Shown one piece after another: positions 27,675 through 36,345 of a stretch of 64,000 nucleotides of DNA. This stretch comes from Nostoc sp. NMS2 (GTDB taxonomy: Bacteria > Cyanobacteriota > Cyanobacteriia > Cyanobacteriales > Nostocaceae): NCBI RefSeq assembly GCF_017115105.1, contig NZ_JABXKH010000031.1, forward strand, positions 1 to 64,000, given 5' to 3'. The position numbers were made by a program, and so were the translations under genes. The notes under the pieces were generated by a model. The model was given only the letters and a program-made list of their open reading frames with translations, was not told the origin of the DNA and did no database searches. How positions within the stretch are numbered: position 1 is the stretch's first letter; each line of letters begins with the position of its first letter.

Positions 27675-28636
27675 ATGTCAACAAATAACGATCTTCGCCT
27701 AATTCGCGCTCAATCCTCCCTTGAAGGTTTATCAGTGGGTGATGCTTTTGGAGAGCGATTTTTTCTGCATCCAGATGTGGCAAAAAGTCTGATTGTCGCC
27801 CGTGCTATCCCTCCATCACCTTGGTACTACACTGACGATACCCAGATGGCGCTCTCAATTGTGTCTATTCTCCAAGAATACGGGGAAATTAACCAAGACG
27901 GTTTGGCACAAAGCTTTGCCAACCAATACGATAGCCAGAGGGGTTATGGTGCAGCAATGCACGGGCTGTTAACGCAAATACACAATGGCGAATCTGTGCT
28001 TGTGATTTATCGGAGAGAACGCCAGTGGAATTAGCAGCTACTCTGCTGGGAAATGGCGCTCATGTCTCAGCACAAGATACAGTCCCTTTTGCACTATGGT
28101 GTGCTGCCCAACACCTTTACAACTACGAAGAAGCACTGTGGTTAACTGTAAGTGGCTTGGGAGATAGAGATACTACTTGTGCGATCGCAGGTGGTATTGT
28201 GGCGATATCTACAGGTGTAGAAGGTATTCCCACGGCATGGGTGCAAGCGCGAGAACCTTTGCCTAACCATAAGCAAGAAACAATCACACTCTTCCGTCCC
28301 ACTGGGCCAAAAGAACTGGCTTTGATTAGGGAAAGTGGCGATCGCAAATTTCCTCCTCGAATACCTGAACAGCCTATTTTCTACCCGGTACTTAACGAAG
28401 AATACGCCGCACAAATTGCCCGGAACTGGAATGCGGCAAGTACTGACACAGGATACATCGGCTATGTAACACGTTTTCAGGTGCGTGCAGAGTTTTTAAG
28501 CCGCTACTCCGTAAAAACTGTAGGCGGTTCTATACATCAGGAATATTGGATACCTGCGGAAGATTTACCTGAATTCAACCGTAATATCGTTGGTTTGATT
28601 GAAGTAATATCAGAATTTCGCCAATCAACAACTTGA
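27675..28636 (+). pseudogene. ADP-ribosylglycohydrolase (DraG-like) with internal deletion, fused C-terminal domain
   Basis: The first part (27675-28034) has SLEGLSVGDAFGERFF and WYYTDDTQMALSIV, the N-terminal metal-site region of ADP-ribosylglycohydrolases. It then runs out of frame near 28000. The second part, in another frame, resumes at SERTPVELAATLLGNG and contains GLGDRDTTCAIAGGIVAI, the C-terminal metal site. Roughly 90-100 residues expected between them are missing, and the frames do not join, so the gene is broken by an internal deletion. Downstream of the hydrolase, from about 28280, lies a second domain (LFRPTGPKELALI to QEYWIPAEDLPEFNRNIVG) that is known elsewhere as a small stand-alone protein named 'ADP-ribosylation/crystallin J1'. 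The 28025-28636 part could still be expressed. Confidence 0.82.
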
Positions 28637-28697
28637 AAATCTGAAACTGTTAGCATAGGTACTGTGTGCAAAAATCTACCTACTTTTATTCCCACAA

Positions 28698-29246
28698 TTG
28701 ATGAATAATAAAGTTAAATTATTGACTCTTGCTTCCTTAACGTTGGCAGTTTCTTCTCTAACTGTCAGCACAGTTGTTGCACAGATAAAACTGACAAATC
28801 AATCGAAATTGTTCATCAATGGAATCGGCACAGTACGAGTTGGGATGACTGTTTCCCAAGCGGCAAAGGCTTCTGGTACTAAGCTAGTGGGCGATTCACC
28901 GAATAACAGTTGCTACTACGTTAAGCCACAAAACGAACCCCAAAATATTTTGTTTATGGTTACAAAAGGTCGTATTTCTAGAGTCGATGTGCGGCAGAAT
29001 ACCCAAATTACTAGCCTCAAAGGTGCAAAAATTGGAGACACCGAAGCGCAAATCAAGTCCCTCTACCCAGGACGAATTAAAGTCACACCTCATAAATACG
29101 TCAAAGGTGGACACTACTTGACACTTATCCCGAAAGACCGTGCTTACCAGAACTATCGTGTGATATTCGAGACTGATGGTAAGGTTGTTACTCAGTTTCG
29201 CTCAGGTAAACTACCAGAAGTTGAATTTGTTGAGGGCTGTTCATGA
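28698..29246 (+). CDS. Secreted hypothetical protein
   Basis: A 182-residue protein with a signal peptide (hydrophobic core at about residues 7-28, ending at V-V-A-Q). The mature part contains GIGTVRVGMTVSQAAKASG, reminiscent of the G-x-V-x-x-G-M-T segment in small periplasmic proteins of the BamE/SmpA-like type. A second half follows with KGAKIGDTEAQIKSLYPG, a similar repeat of the same motif. Two cysteines (NNSCYY and the C-terminal EGCS) may pair. It is probably periplasmic. No enzymatic motif is visible. Confidence 0.65.
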   Translation: MMNNKVKLLTLASLTLAVSSLTVSTVVAQIKLTNQSKLFINGIGTVRVGMTVSQAAKASGTKLVGDSPNNSCYYVKPQNEPQNILFMVTKGRISRVDVRQNTQITSLKGAKIGDTEAQIKSLYPGRIKVTPHKYVKGGHYLTLIPKDRAYQNYRVIFETDGKVVTQFRSGKLPEVEFVEGCS

Positions 29247-29406
29247 TCTGAGATACGATCAAAGTCAGTTTCTTAGATTCAGCAACTTGCGTAGCTTGCC
29301 GCCATAGGCATCAATTTTAGGAATTCTGACAATGACTCTGATGGCTTGTCCGCAATTTTAGCTTGGGGATAGTTAGTACAATGTCTAAGCTAGTAATGAA
29401 AAGTTT

Positions 29407-29455
29407 GTAGTAAGCACTTTAGTGCTTAGAAAATAAGGACTAAAGTCCTTACTAC
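29407..29455. repeat. Palindromic repeat between convergent genes
   Basis: GTAGTAAGCACTTTAGTGCTTA and AAGGACTAAAGTCCTTACTAC are inverted ends that each contain an inner palindrome (GCACTTTAGTGC, GGACTAAAGTCC). This type of unit recurs in cyanobacterial spacers. It sits between two convergent genes and could form a bidirectional hairpin. Confidence 0.65.
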
Positions 29456-29510
29456 GAACTTGCTTACCCATCAATTGAAACTTGACATACTAGTACACAC
29501 CATCCCTTTT

Positions 29511-30821
29511 TTATCTTTCCAATTCATCGATTGCTTTGGGAACCCCCGCAGTTAATACCTCATGTCCATCAGATGTAACTAACACATCATCCTCAATCCG
29601 AATACCAATGCCAATCCATCGGGGATTAGTCTCTGGTTGGTCTTCTGCTAGTTTGGTGTCAGGCACAATATATAGTCCCGGTTCCACTGTCAAAATTTGG
29701 CCTGGTTGTAAAATCTGCGGTTTGTCTTCACCGTGCTGGTAAACTCCCACATCATGAACATCTAACCCTAACCAATGACTGGTGCGGTGCATATAATATG
29801 GCTTATATTTCTCTTCTTCAATTAACTTATCAATTTCACCTTTGAGGATGCCAAGTTCAACTAAACCTTCCGTGATAACACGCACTGCTGTGTCGTGAAC
29901 TAATCTGAAGGGATTACCTGGTTTCACTTGAGCGATCGCTTGTTTTTGCGCCTCCAATACAATCTCATACAGCGTCTTTTGTTCTGGCGTAAATTTACTC
30001 CCGACAGGAAATGTCCGCGTAATATCCGAGTTGTAATAACCGTAAGCACAACCGGCATCAATTAGCAGTAATTCTCCATCCTGCATTTGACGATTATTTT
30101 CAATGTAGTGGAGTACGCAAGCATTCACACCAGAAGCCACAATCGAAGGATAAGCTGGCCCCATTCCACCCCGCACTCGAAAGATGCGTTCCATCTCCGC
30201 CTGAATTTCATACTCATAACGTCCAGGTGCGGCGATTTCTTGGGCGTAATTGTGTGCAACAGTAGCGATCACTACTGCTTGACGCATTAACCCCAACTCA
30301 GCTTCACTTTTAATTAGTCTCATACTGTTGAGAACAGGGCCAGTATCTTCAATAGCGATCGGCCCAGTACCGCGTTTAGGATAAGTCCGCAGTAAACTTT
30401 GGTAATGTTGCAGGATTTGGTCATTAAAAGTGCGATCGCGTCCTAAGTGATAATAAATACGGCTGGCTTTTTCCAAATACTGCGGCAACTTTTCATCTAA
30501 CTCGCTAATGGGGTAGGCTTCATCAGCACCATAAATTTCCTTGGCTGCATCTACCCCAGAAAGATAACCAGTCCATACTTCCTTTTCGCGATCCTTCGGT
30601 TGGACAAACAGCACAAACCGATGTTCTGAATGATGTGGCGCTAACACTGCTACTGCCTGTGGTTCGTTAAAACCAGTCAGGTAGAAGAAATCACTGTCTT
30701 GGCGATAAACATACTCGACATCGTTGTGCATCACTGCCATTGGCGCACTGCGAAAAATGGCTGTGCCATCACCAATTTTTGCCATTAACTGCTCACGACG
30801 CTGCCGATATTCTGCTTGCAT
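29511..30821 (-). CDS. pepP: Xaa-Pro aminopeptidase (M24B)
   Basis: Removes an N-terminal residue that precedes proline. It has 436 residues, the usual length of PepP-type aminopeptidase P. The N-terminal non-catalytic domain starts RRRQL-like (YRQRREQLMAKI). The C-terminal pita-bread domain carries the five metal ligands: two aspartates in LLIDAGCAYGYYNSDITRTF, a histidine in HRTSHWLGLDVHD, and glutamates in LTVEPGLY and GIRIEDDVLV. It is complete and monocistronic, and probably cytoplasmic because no signal peptide is seen. Confidence 0.93.
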   Translation of the reverse strand: MQAEYRQRREQLMAKIGDGTAIFRSAPMAVMHNDVEYVYRQDSDFFYLTGFNEPQAVAVLAPHHSEHRFVLFVQPKDREKEVWTGYLSGVDAAKEIYGADEAYPISELDEKLPQYLEKASRIYYHLGRDRTFNDQILQHYQSLLRTYPKRGTGPIAIEDTGPVLNSMRLIKSEAELGLMRQAVVIATVAHNYAQEIAAPGRYEYEIQAEMERIFRVRGGMGPAYPSIVASGVNACVLHYIENNRQMQDGELLLIDAGCAYGYYNSDITRTFPVGSKFTPEQKTLYEIVLEAQKQAIAQVKPGNPFRLVHDTAVRVITEGLVELGILKGEIDKLIEEEKYKPYYMHRTSHWLGLDVHDVGVYQHGEDKPQILQPGQILTVEPGLYIVPDTKLAEDQPETNPRWIGIGIRIEDDVLVTSDGHEVLTAGVPKAIDELER

Positions 30822-31633
30822 AGCTGATGTATATATTAAAGTATTGTGTTATTTTACACTTGTGGCAACCAGCAGATGCACAGATTATGCTTCTTGGTAG
30901 TTGCTAATCTAAGTTATTCTAACCAATATTTGTTTGAACTCAAGTCATAAATAATTGCTGAATAATCAATTATCTTCAGGACTTACGCAAACAATAGATA
31001 GCCGAAACCTTGATTTCTAGGTAGGGGCAATTCATGTAGAGGCAAAGCGGTGAGCCAGTCCGGTGGGCGGGTTCCCCCGCATAAAGGAACTGGCGTTAGC
31101 GTAGCGGTAGCGAGGTACAAGTAAGTGTCACCCGCAGGGTATTTCCCCTACTGCGTGTAGTTTTGCGTAAGTTCTAATATAAATTTTGGGAGTTCAGAAA
31201 TTCAACAATATACCGTAAAAAATATAGCTGGTGTAGATATTTTTAATGACTACTTAACTATATTTAAATGTCACAAAATATAGATAATCATAGGGCTGAA
31301 CTATCTACAAATCATCATATATGATTTGGTTTATTTAAGGTATTTTTTTTTAATAAAATCTTTAATATTGTAGTCTCAATCTGCTTATCATAATTCAAAT
31401 TAAATTTATGTGTACATATAACACAGCAAAATATTTTGTAATTGCTTATCTAAGACTTGAAATTTTAGTAGCGATCGTTTAAAACAAACATATATTTATC
31501 TTAAAAGACTGACATTTATCAAAAATAAATGCTTATAAAGAAATATTTAAAAACTAGTAAATGTTATTTTGTTACAGAAAAGTATTTCAAAAAAAAGTTA
31601 AAAAAATATGACAGCCAATAATAAAAATTCACC
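30822..31633. other. Long intergenic region
   Basis: There is no gene here. It contains the MITE at 30978-31175 and, from 31180 to 31633, an AT-rich stretch that is the probable upstream region of the FG-GAP protein. No clear promoter or RNA was recognised. Confidence 0.5.
30978..31175. mobile_element. MITE-like element, about 198 bp
   Basis: AGGACTTACGCAAA at the left and TTTTGCGTAAGTTCT at the right are inverted repeats (13 of 14 bases match). The interior carries GGCGTTAGCGTAGCGGTAGCG, the palindromic repeat core that is also seen inside genes in this window. It has no coding capacity. The ends resemble those of small insertion sequences common in Nostoc. Confidence 0.7.
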
Positions 31634-32875
31634 ATGCCTGAAAATCCAAATTCCTCACCCTTAGCTTTGAATACATCTCGATTAGCATCAGATTCTTTTG
31701 CAAAATCAGAAATCTTGACAACTTCTCTTAAAAGTTTAAATTATGATTTGGGATTTGGGAGTAAGAGTTCCTCGTATGCCCTACAAAATGAACCAGCGAC
31801 CCTGCCTGTCAAAACGTCAGCAAATCCCAATCCTAATCCTTACCTAACCAGTGCAGCGATTACTCCTGACTTCAACGGTGATGGCAAAACAGATAAAGTT
31901 TGGGTTGATTCTACAACCGGTGAGATTATCATTCGGTTGATGGATGGCACAAAGGTTCTTGAACAGGGTTCTTTGGGTCAATTTGACCTATCCGCCTATG
32001 ATTACAAAATTGCCGATTTCAATGCTGATAGTAAAACCGACTTCTTATTACGCAATAAGACAACCGGCGAGAACAGCATTGTGCTGATGGATGGAACTAA
32101 AGTTGCTTCTGCAGCTGCTCTATCTAGCGTTGATGCAGCCTGGAGTCCTCAGATAGGGGATTTCAACGGCGATCGCAAAACCGATATCTTCTGGCACAAT
32201 ACTACAACCGGTGAAAACGCTATTTGGGAGATGGATGGCACCACAGTTGTCAATGCAACTGTTCTAGACACTACAGATACCGCTCTAACTCCTACCATTG
32301 TTGATTTTGACGGCAATGGCAAGAGCGATATTTTCTGGCGCAATGCGACAACTGGCGATAACAGCGCTTGGTTTATGGATGGTGCCCAAAAGACTGAATT
32401 TGCGCTGCAATCCCAAGACGCAGCCTGGACTGCTAGCCTTGGTGATTTCAACGGCGACTATAAGACTGACATTCTGTGGAGAAACGCTCAAACAGGTGAA
32501 AACAAAGTTTGGACGATGAATGGTATCTTAGTCACAGAAGGCGCTTTGGGAACACTTGACTCATCCTGGACTTCCAAAATTGGTGATTTCAATGGTGATG
32601 GTAAGACCGATATCTTCTGGCACAATGGAACCACAGGTGCGAACACCGCTTGGTTAATGGATGGCACAACAGTTGCGACTGAAGCTTTCTTACCAACTAA
32701 TAACGCGGCTTTGACACCATCCCTTGGCGACTTCAACGGCGATGGTAAGACCGATATCTACTGGCGCGATCAGACAGCAGGTTCAGACAACATTTGGACT
32801 CTAGATGGGACAACAGCCGTTGAGAATCCCATCAGCGATGCAGATAAGCTTGGTTCAGGGTGGTATACGTTCTAA
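31634..32875 (+). CDS. FG-GAP/VCBS repeat protein (predicted seven-bladed propeller)
   Basis: A 413-residue protein. After about 75 unstructured residues come seven repeats of about 47 residues, each beginning with D-F-N-G-D-x-K-T-D (calcium-binding FG-GAP type loop) and containing T-T-G-E-N and M-D-G-T. Seven such repeats suit one closed beta-propeller. There is no Sec signal peptide; many cyanobacterial proteins of this kind carry uncleaved N-termini and are exported by type I systems, but that is an inference. Likely roles are surface adhesion or matrix binding. The third to sixth repeats are highly similar in DNA, which suggests recent tandem duplication. Confidence 0.8.
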   Translation: MPENPNSSPLALNTSRLASDSFAKSEILTTSLKSLNYDLGFGSKSSSYALQNEPATLPVKTSANPNPNPYLTSAAITPDFNGDGKTDKVWVDSTTGEIIIRLMDGTKVLEQGSLGQFDLSAYDYKIADFNADSKTDFLLRNKTTGENSIVLMDGTKVASAAALSSVDAAWSPQIGDFNGDRKTDIFWHNTTTGENAIWEMDGTTVVNATVLDTTDTALTPTIVDFDGNGKSDIFWRNATTGDNSAWFMDGAQKTEFALQSQDAAWTASLGDFNGDYKTDILWRNAQTGENKVWTMNGILVTEGALGTLDSSWTSKIGDFNGDGKTDIFWHNGTTGANTAWLMDGTTVATEAFLPTNNAALTPSLGDFNGDGKTDIYWRDQTAGSDNIWTLDGTTAVENPISDADKLGSGWYTF

Positions 32876-33048
32876 AAATTAAGGGCATGGGGCATGAAGA
32901 AGAGACAAGGAAGAGGGGGGAGACAAGGGAGAGACTTGTTCAATAATTCCCCCTTGTCCCCCTTGTCCCCCTGCTCCCCTGCTCCCTCATCCCCCGGTTG
33001 GTGAGCGAAGTCGAACCACATCTCCCTCATCCCCATTTCCCCTACTGC
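32876..33048. repeat. Hairpin repeat, second copy
   Basis: GGGCATGGGGCATGAAGAAG, AGGGGGGAGACAAGGG and then CCCCCTTGTCCCCCTTGTCC repeat the composite at 22888-23034. It sits between two convergent genes and can fold as a long hairpin. Confidence 0.6.
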
Positions 33049-33816
33049 TCAAAACTTGTAAGTCAAAACCTGAATTTCCCCCTTTTCTGGCAATTTACCA
33101 GGGCTAATGGAAATACTATCTCCATTGCTACGCCGCACTGTCGTACCTTGCATTAAGGTCAAAAAATCATCAAGTGGTGAAATATCGCACTTAGTAGCAT
33201 CAGCCGCCTGTGTCCGGTAATGAGTCGGAATCACCAGCTTGGGATTTAACACTTGAATAGCCTGCTTTGCTTCTTGAGCATTGTAGGCTTTTGCGCTGCC
33301 TCCCACTGGAATAAATACTACATCGGGTCGTCCCATCAAGATTTTTTGCTCAATGGAAATGGGTGCAGCAGCTCCCCCTAAGTGTAAGATATTAATCCCG
33401 GCTTGCTTCCAACTCCAAGCAGTATTTGAGCCAAATTGCTTACCACTTTTGCGATCGTGGTCTATGGCGATTCCTTGGAATTTAATACCTTTAAACTCAT
33501 AAACTCCTGGTTCATAGATGAGTTTTGCATTTCCCGGTAGTACGTCCACAGCACCTTCATCCAGCAATTGACTACTAATCAGTACCAAATCTGCTGCAAC
33601 TTTCGGTGGACGATATTTAGCAGTACAGCCAACTGTCCGAAATGGATTGACGAGAACTTTCGCACCACCACCAGTAAAAAGAAAGCAAGTATGACCCAAC
33701 CACTGAACTGATAAACCGCTAGATTGTGCGTCAGCTTGAGATTTAGAACCCAAGGTAGTAACTAAAGCTGTGGCCAACCCCGCCCCAGCATAGCCCATCA
33801 ACTGTCGTCGTTTCAT
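33049..33816 (-). CDS. MBL-fold protein with Tat-like signal and lost metal motif
   Basis: A 255-residue protein. The N-terminus KRRQLMGYAGAGLATALVTT is a twin-arginine-type signal ending near A-D-A-Q, so export is likely. The mature protein follows the UPF0173-like metallo-beta-lactamase layout: VQWLGHTCFLFTGGGAKVLVNPF, later ILHLGG, IPVGG and VIPTHYR. The position where the family has H-x-H-x-D-H reads ISSQLLDEGA, so four of the usual metal ligands are missing. It may be a non-catalytic or differently metallated relative. It starts three bases after the stop of the pabA-type gene on the same strand, so the two form an operon. Confidence 0.78.
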   Translation of the reverse strand: MKRRQLMGYAGAGLATALVTTLGSKSQADAQSSGLSVQWLGHTCFLFTGGGAKVLVNPFRTVGCTAKYRPPKVAADLVLISSQLLDEGAVDVLPGNAKLIYEPGVYEFKGIKFQGIAIDHDRKSGKQFGSNTAWSWKQAGINILHLGGAAAPISIEQKILMGRPDVVFIPVGGSAKAYNAQEAKQAIQVLNPKLVIPTHYRTQAADATKCDISPLDDFLTLMQGTTVRRSNGDSISISPGKLPEKGEIQVLTYKF

Positions 33817-33819
33817 TAA

Positions 33820-34419
33820 TTATGCTCTTGACTGTAACTGTTCCAGAAAATTTCGCAATAACTGTTTTCCTGAAGATGTCAGGACACTCTCTGGGTGAAA
33901 TTGGACGCCCTGAATGTGAGGATAGTTCCGGTGTCGCACTCCCATGATGGTGTTATCTTCAACCCAAGCGGTGATTTCTAACACATCTGGGCAAGTCTCA
34001 CGTTCGATTACCAAACTATGATACCTAGTGGCGATGAGAGGATTTTCTAATCCCCGAAAAACCCCCACCCCAGTGTGAGATACCTGAGAGGTTTTGCCAT
34101 GCATCAACTCTGGAGCAGGAATTATTTTACCACCGAATACCTGACCGATGCTTTGATGTCCCAAACAGACACCCAAAATTGGCAACTCTTGTCCTAGCTG
34201 TTCAATCAATTCTAAGGATATACCCGCATCTTCTGGGCGACCAGGCCCAGGAGAAATAACTACGGCTTCCGGCTTTAATGCCCGAATCTCATCTATGGAT
34301 ATCTTGTCGTTACGAAAAACTTTAATATCATCTGCTACTGAGAATTCTGCTGCCAATTCTCCCAGATATTGCACTAAATTATATGTAAAACTGTCGTAAT
34401 TGTCGATAACTATAATCAA
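33820..34419 (-). CDS. pabA: Glutamine amidotransferase of anthranilate/aminodeoxychorismate synthase
   Basis: Supplies ammonia from glutamine to TrpE or PabB for tryptophan or folate synthesis. It is a 199-residue class I amidotransferase with the nucleophile in GVCLGHQSIGQVFGG, the catalytic His-Glu in VQFHPESVLT, and an N-terminal IDNYDSFTYNLVQYL. The start is an unusual TTG at 34419, supported by AGGAG 8 bases upstream and by the conserved protein start I-I-V-I-D-N-Y-D-S-F. The partner subunit is not nearby, so TrpG and PabA cannot be told apart; cyanobacteria may use one for both. The next gene follows after three bases. Confidence 0.9.
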   Translation of the reverse strand: MIIVIDNYDSFTYNLVQYLGELAAEFSVADDIKVFRNDKISIDEIRALKPEAVVISPGPGRPEDAGISLELIEQLGQELPILGVCLGHQSIGQVFGGKIIPAPELMHGKTSQVSHTGVGVFRGLENPLIATRYHSLVIERETCPDVLEITAWVEDNTIMGVRHRNYPHIQGVQFHPESVLTSSGKQLLRNFLEQLQSRA

Positions 34420-34656
34420 AGGTCATCACTCCTGGTTTTTAGCTCTCATCAGATTACTCATACTATTTGTTCGCTAGATATAAAAATAACGCTAACGTAG
34501 ATACATAAATATGAAGCGACTACTCTCCGACAAGCCACTTCTCAAATTTTGAATTTATTATAATATCTTCTCCACAGTGGATTGGGTAGAGTGCGATTCT
34601 CTTACCAAGTCGCTTGGCGATGCCTGGGTTGGGCTATTCGGTCTCGCAAATTATAT

Positions 34657-35112
34657 TTACAAAGCCGATATAATTAACCTTACCAGAGGAGGGAGCAATA
34701 GCGTACCAGCTACCAGAACCGCTACCAAAGCAGAGACAAGGACTGCACCAGCCGCACAATCTTTAGCAATTTTTGCCAATTCATGGTATGTCTGCTTAAC
34801 GGTTAAGTCTACAAGAGACTCGATCGCTGTATTTAGTAACTCTAATGCCAAAACTAAACCACTAGTTATACCAATTACCGCTATTTCCACGGCTTGCAGT
34901 TGCAAAAATACGCTTAAACCGATCGCCATTGCACAAACACTTACGTGGATGCGAAAATTACGTTGAGTTTGAAAACTATAGCTGATTCCAGCCCAGGCAT
35001 ATTTAAAGCTAACAAATAAATTAGAGGCTACTTTCCAGGAAAATTCCCGTTCGTTAGACACCAGTGTTTGTAACGAGGTAGGCGTTGGTGATGGAGAAAT
35101 TTTTGGGGACAT
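34657..35112 (-). CDS. dgkA: Diacylglycerol kinase-family membrane protein
   Basis: A 151-residue protein from ATG 35112 (M-S-P-K-I-S). Three transmembrane helices follow an N-terminal amphipathic part, and ALELLNTAIESLVDL holds the E-x-x-N-T-A-I-E catalytic signature of the DgkA family. AKIAKDCAAGAVLV is the conserved K-D-x-A-A-G-A segment. It phosphorylates diacylglycerol or undecaprenol in the membrane. The longer frame upstream of 35112 has no family similarity. It follows ybeY on the same strand, a common cyanobacterial gene order, and is probably co-transcribed with it. Confidence 0.9.
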   Translation of the reverse strand: MSPKISPSPTPTSLQTLVSNEREFSWKVASNLFVSFKYAWAGISYSFQTQRNFRIHVSVCAMAIGLSVFLQLQAVEIAVIGITSGLVLALELLNTAIESLVDLTVKQTYHELAKIAKDCAAGAVLVSALVAVLVAGTLLLPPLVRLIISAL

Positions 35113-35264
35113 AGACTTAAAAAATACAAAAATAGAGTTGCTACAGTGGGAATATTCGCCGATCTTAATGGCAGAATTAACTTTGAGGCAATCTTTAAGC
35201 AATTTTCCACAGAAGTATTATAAAAGTATTACCCAAAATTAACATTAAGGACACATAACTACTG

Positions 35265-35798
35265 CTATTCCATGTCAATAGCAATACCTATTGCCTTCAG
35301 CAATCTTACTTGCTGTTTTAACATTCGCCCCAAACTTTCCTCATCAGGATGATCCCAGCCCAACAGGTGTAATAAACCGTGAGATGCTAACCAAGCTAGC
35401 TCAGTTGGTAAGCTATGTTCCTGCTGTTTAGCTTGACGCTGTGCTGTATCTACAGACACGATAATATCACCTAAGTATAATGGTACAGACGCAAGCATTT
35501 CTTTGCTTTGCGGAAAATCCACTTCTAAAGCAGCAAAAGCTAAAACGTCTGTGGGCTTATTTTGTTGACGATACTGAGCATTCAGTTCTTGAATTTGCGA
35601 GTCATCTGTCAAACGCAGCCCAATTTCATAACTTGGCGCTGGCGGAATTTGAGGGTGAAGTATTTCCAGCCAGCGATTAAACCAATTTTCCCAAGTTTCA
35701 GGAGGAATTCGAGTATCAGTGTCCGCAATTTTTACAGATGTTGTCGGGGACAAATCGTAAAAAGAATCTTCTACATATAGTTCAACGCTCAGGGGCAC
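35265..35798 (-). CDS. ybeY: Endoribonuclease YbeY (16S rRNA maturation)
   Basis: A 177-residue zinc-dependent RNase used in 16S rRNA 3'-end maturation and ribosome quality control. The metal motif H-G-x-L-H-L-x-G-x-D-H appears as HGLLHLLGWDH near residue 128, preceded by the usual LGDIIVSVDTA strand. The N-terminal 35 residues are an extension common in cyanobacteria. The start is GTG 35798, with AAGGAG 6 bases upstream. It lies in a minus-strand block with dgkA. Confidence 0.94.
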   Translation of the reverse strand: MPLSVELYVEDSFYDLSPTTSVKIADTDTRIPPETWENWFNRWLEILHPQIPPAPSYEIGLRLTDDSQIQELNAQYRQQNKPTDVLAFAALEVDFPQSKEMLASVPLYLGDIIVSVDTAQRQAKQQEHSLPTELAWLASHGLLHLLGWDHPDEESLGRMLKQQVRLLKAIGIAIDME

Positions 35799-35936
35799 AT
35801 AGTCTCCTTGTCTCCTTGTCTGAGGTTTACGGTTTGTCGTTAAGACTGTCCTTTGTCATTCGTCATCTGTCCTTTGAAATATAAATGACAAATACTTCGG
35901 CTTACCTCGGCACGAGTTGCTCAGTACAAATGACAA

Positions 35937-35990
35937 ATGACTAATGACTAATGACTAATGACTAATGACTAATGACTAATGACTAATGAC
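35937..35990. repeat. ATGACTA heptanucleotide tandem repeat (STRR type)
   Basis: Seven perfect copies of ATGACTA followed by ATGAC. Such short tandem heptamers are a hallmark of heterocystous cyanobacterial genomes. The surrounding 35799-36014 spacer also has a GCACGAGTTGCTCAGTAC block and TGACAAATGA units, and no gene. Confidence 0.95.
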
Positions 35991-36014
35991 AACCCTCACC
36001 AGTTGCGTAATAGC

Positions 36015-36170
36015 TTAGTGAGTTAAGTAAGCAAGACCAACAAGGAGAGCTAAAAGCCCTACAGCAGTCAACGCAAAATGCTTCAGGGAAGTTGCACCTT
36101 TCCGCACCATGTTTCGCATGGCGAGTTTTACGTAGCTAGGTTGAGGTTCTGTTGAAGGAGAGTTGCTCAT
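36015..36170 (-). CDS. DUF3285 small membrane protein
   Basis: A 51-residue protein from ATG 36170 (M-S-N-S-P-S). A conserved basic segment (YVKLAMRNMVRKG) is followed by one transmembrane helix (about residues 30-49). It matches the cyanobacterial DUF3285 family in length and layout. The function is unknown; it is probably a thylakoid or plasma membrane protein. The longer frame from 36239 has no similarity upstream. Confidence 0.85.
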   Translation of the reverse strand: MSNSPSTEPQPSYVKLAMRNMVRKGATSLKHFALTAVGLLALLVGLAYLTH

Positions 36171-36292
36171 AGTTATTTGCCTACAGACTCTTTTATAACT
36201 GTAACAGTTGGTCTGGGACAGAATGGCGATCGCTTGCATATTACTCAGAAATTTCTCTGAAAACGCCCCAATCTGAAATCCTCAAAAATCAA

Positions 36293-36335
36293 AAGTGCTA
36301 AGTAATGTTAAAAATCATTACTTAGCACTTGTAAA
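36293..36335 (-). terminator. Terminator of prfB
   Basis: A perfect 15-bp stem (AAGTGCTAAGTAATG with its complement, 36293-36307 and 36316-36330) and, on the minus strand, TTTTGATTTTT after it. It lies just after the prfB stop. Confidence 0.88.
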
Positions 36336-36345
36336 TAATCCCAAA

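Noticed and set aside
35937-35990. ATGACTA repeats as a CRISPR array
   Set aside because: They are direct 7-base units with no spacers, the known short tandem repeat class of these organisms.
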